NCBI GenBank assembly: GCA_001579985.1
Contig: LRSR01002001.1
Location: forward strand, 1-28,760
Direction: 5' to 3'
DNA: 28,760 nt
From: Hypsibius dujardini
Taxonomy: Eukaryota; Tardigrada; Eutardigrada; Parachela; Hypsibiidae
Shown piece after piece: positions 28,698-28,760 of the stretch (positions within the stretch are counted from its first letter, which is position 1; every line of letters starts with the position of its first letter). The notes under the pieces are model-generated. The model was not told where the DNA came from. It ran no database searches and was given only the letters and a program-made list of their open reading frames with translations. The position numbers and the translations under genes were made by a program.

Positions 28698-28760
28698 CTT
28701 CCTTTTGACTGATACTTTGCTGAATTCTGTTTTTACTCCAAAACATCGTACTTTATTCGG

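Noticed and set aside
1-28760. CRISPR arrays, bacterial operons, tRNA or rRNA genes
   Set aside because: Spliced genes and eukaryotic promoters dominate. The short-unit repeats are microsatellites without spacers, and I recognised no tRNA or rRNA signature.

Overview
The window looks like nuclear DNA of a small invertebrate animal. It is moderately AT-rich, and its genes are split by GT-AG introns of about 0.25 to 1.5 kb. It also carries many CTGT/GACA microsatellites, TATA-type promoters, a tandem pair of rhodopsin-like receptors, and an envelope-bearing Ty3/gypsy retroelement. A tardigrade or other ecdysozoan is my best guess. That is an inference from overall style and from an arthropod-like drosomycin-type peptide; no marker gene proves it. 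Several genes are visible only after splicing, so I rebuilt exons by hand from splice signals and codon phase.

Layout, left to right. 256-1988 (minus): a three-exon gene for a 415-residue secreted protein with a cysteine-rich C-terminal half. 2.0-4.5 kb: no confident gene, but a 31-bp inverted-repeat element (3078-3309) and an LTR-like segment ending near 3558. 4520-6254 (minus): a two-exon gene for an 87-residue precursor with a signal peptide and an eight-cysteine CS-alpha-beta (drosomycin/plant-defensin type) mature peptide, the most interesting hidden gene here. 6369-6850 (minus): a weak two-exon model. 7220-8214 (minus): a small three-exon gene with an apparent homopolymer frameshift. 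8.6-10.4 kb: direct repeats, GC-richer open frames and an AT-rich stretch with only weak gene models. 10780-12180 (minus): a long intronless frame of unknown family, cut once by an in-frame TGA.

12.65-19.3 kb (plus): two tandem rhodopsin-like receptor genes, each with a 5' UTR exon, a 5' intron and one coding intron at the same codon. A decayed copy of the second coding exon sits inside the 5' intron of the second gene. 20384-22144 (minus): an intronless double protein kinase. 22295-23050 (minus): the C-terminal exons of a DNAJB12/DNAJB14-type membrane co-chaperone.

23.2 kb to near the right end (plus): a 5'-truncated Ty3/gypsy element lying antisense in an intron of the co-chaperone gene. 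It has integrase, an envelope-like glycoprotein fused in frame but broken by one TAG, an extra ORF with its own TATA box and a PPPY motif, then a polypurine tract and an LTR. The polypurine 12-mer occurs twice, and an 8-mer (CTACCGAA) recurs eight times through the 3' half of the element.

The genes do not form one pathway. The receptor pair is a local duplication, the defensin-like gene suggests innate immunity, and the retroelement is an independent passenger.
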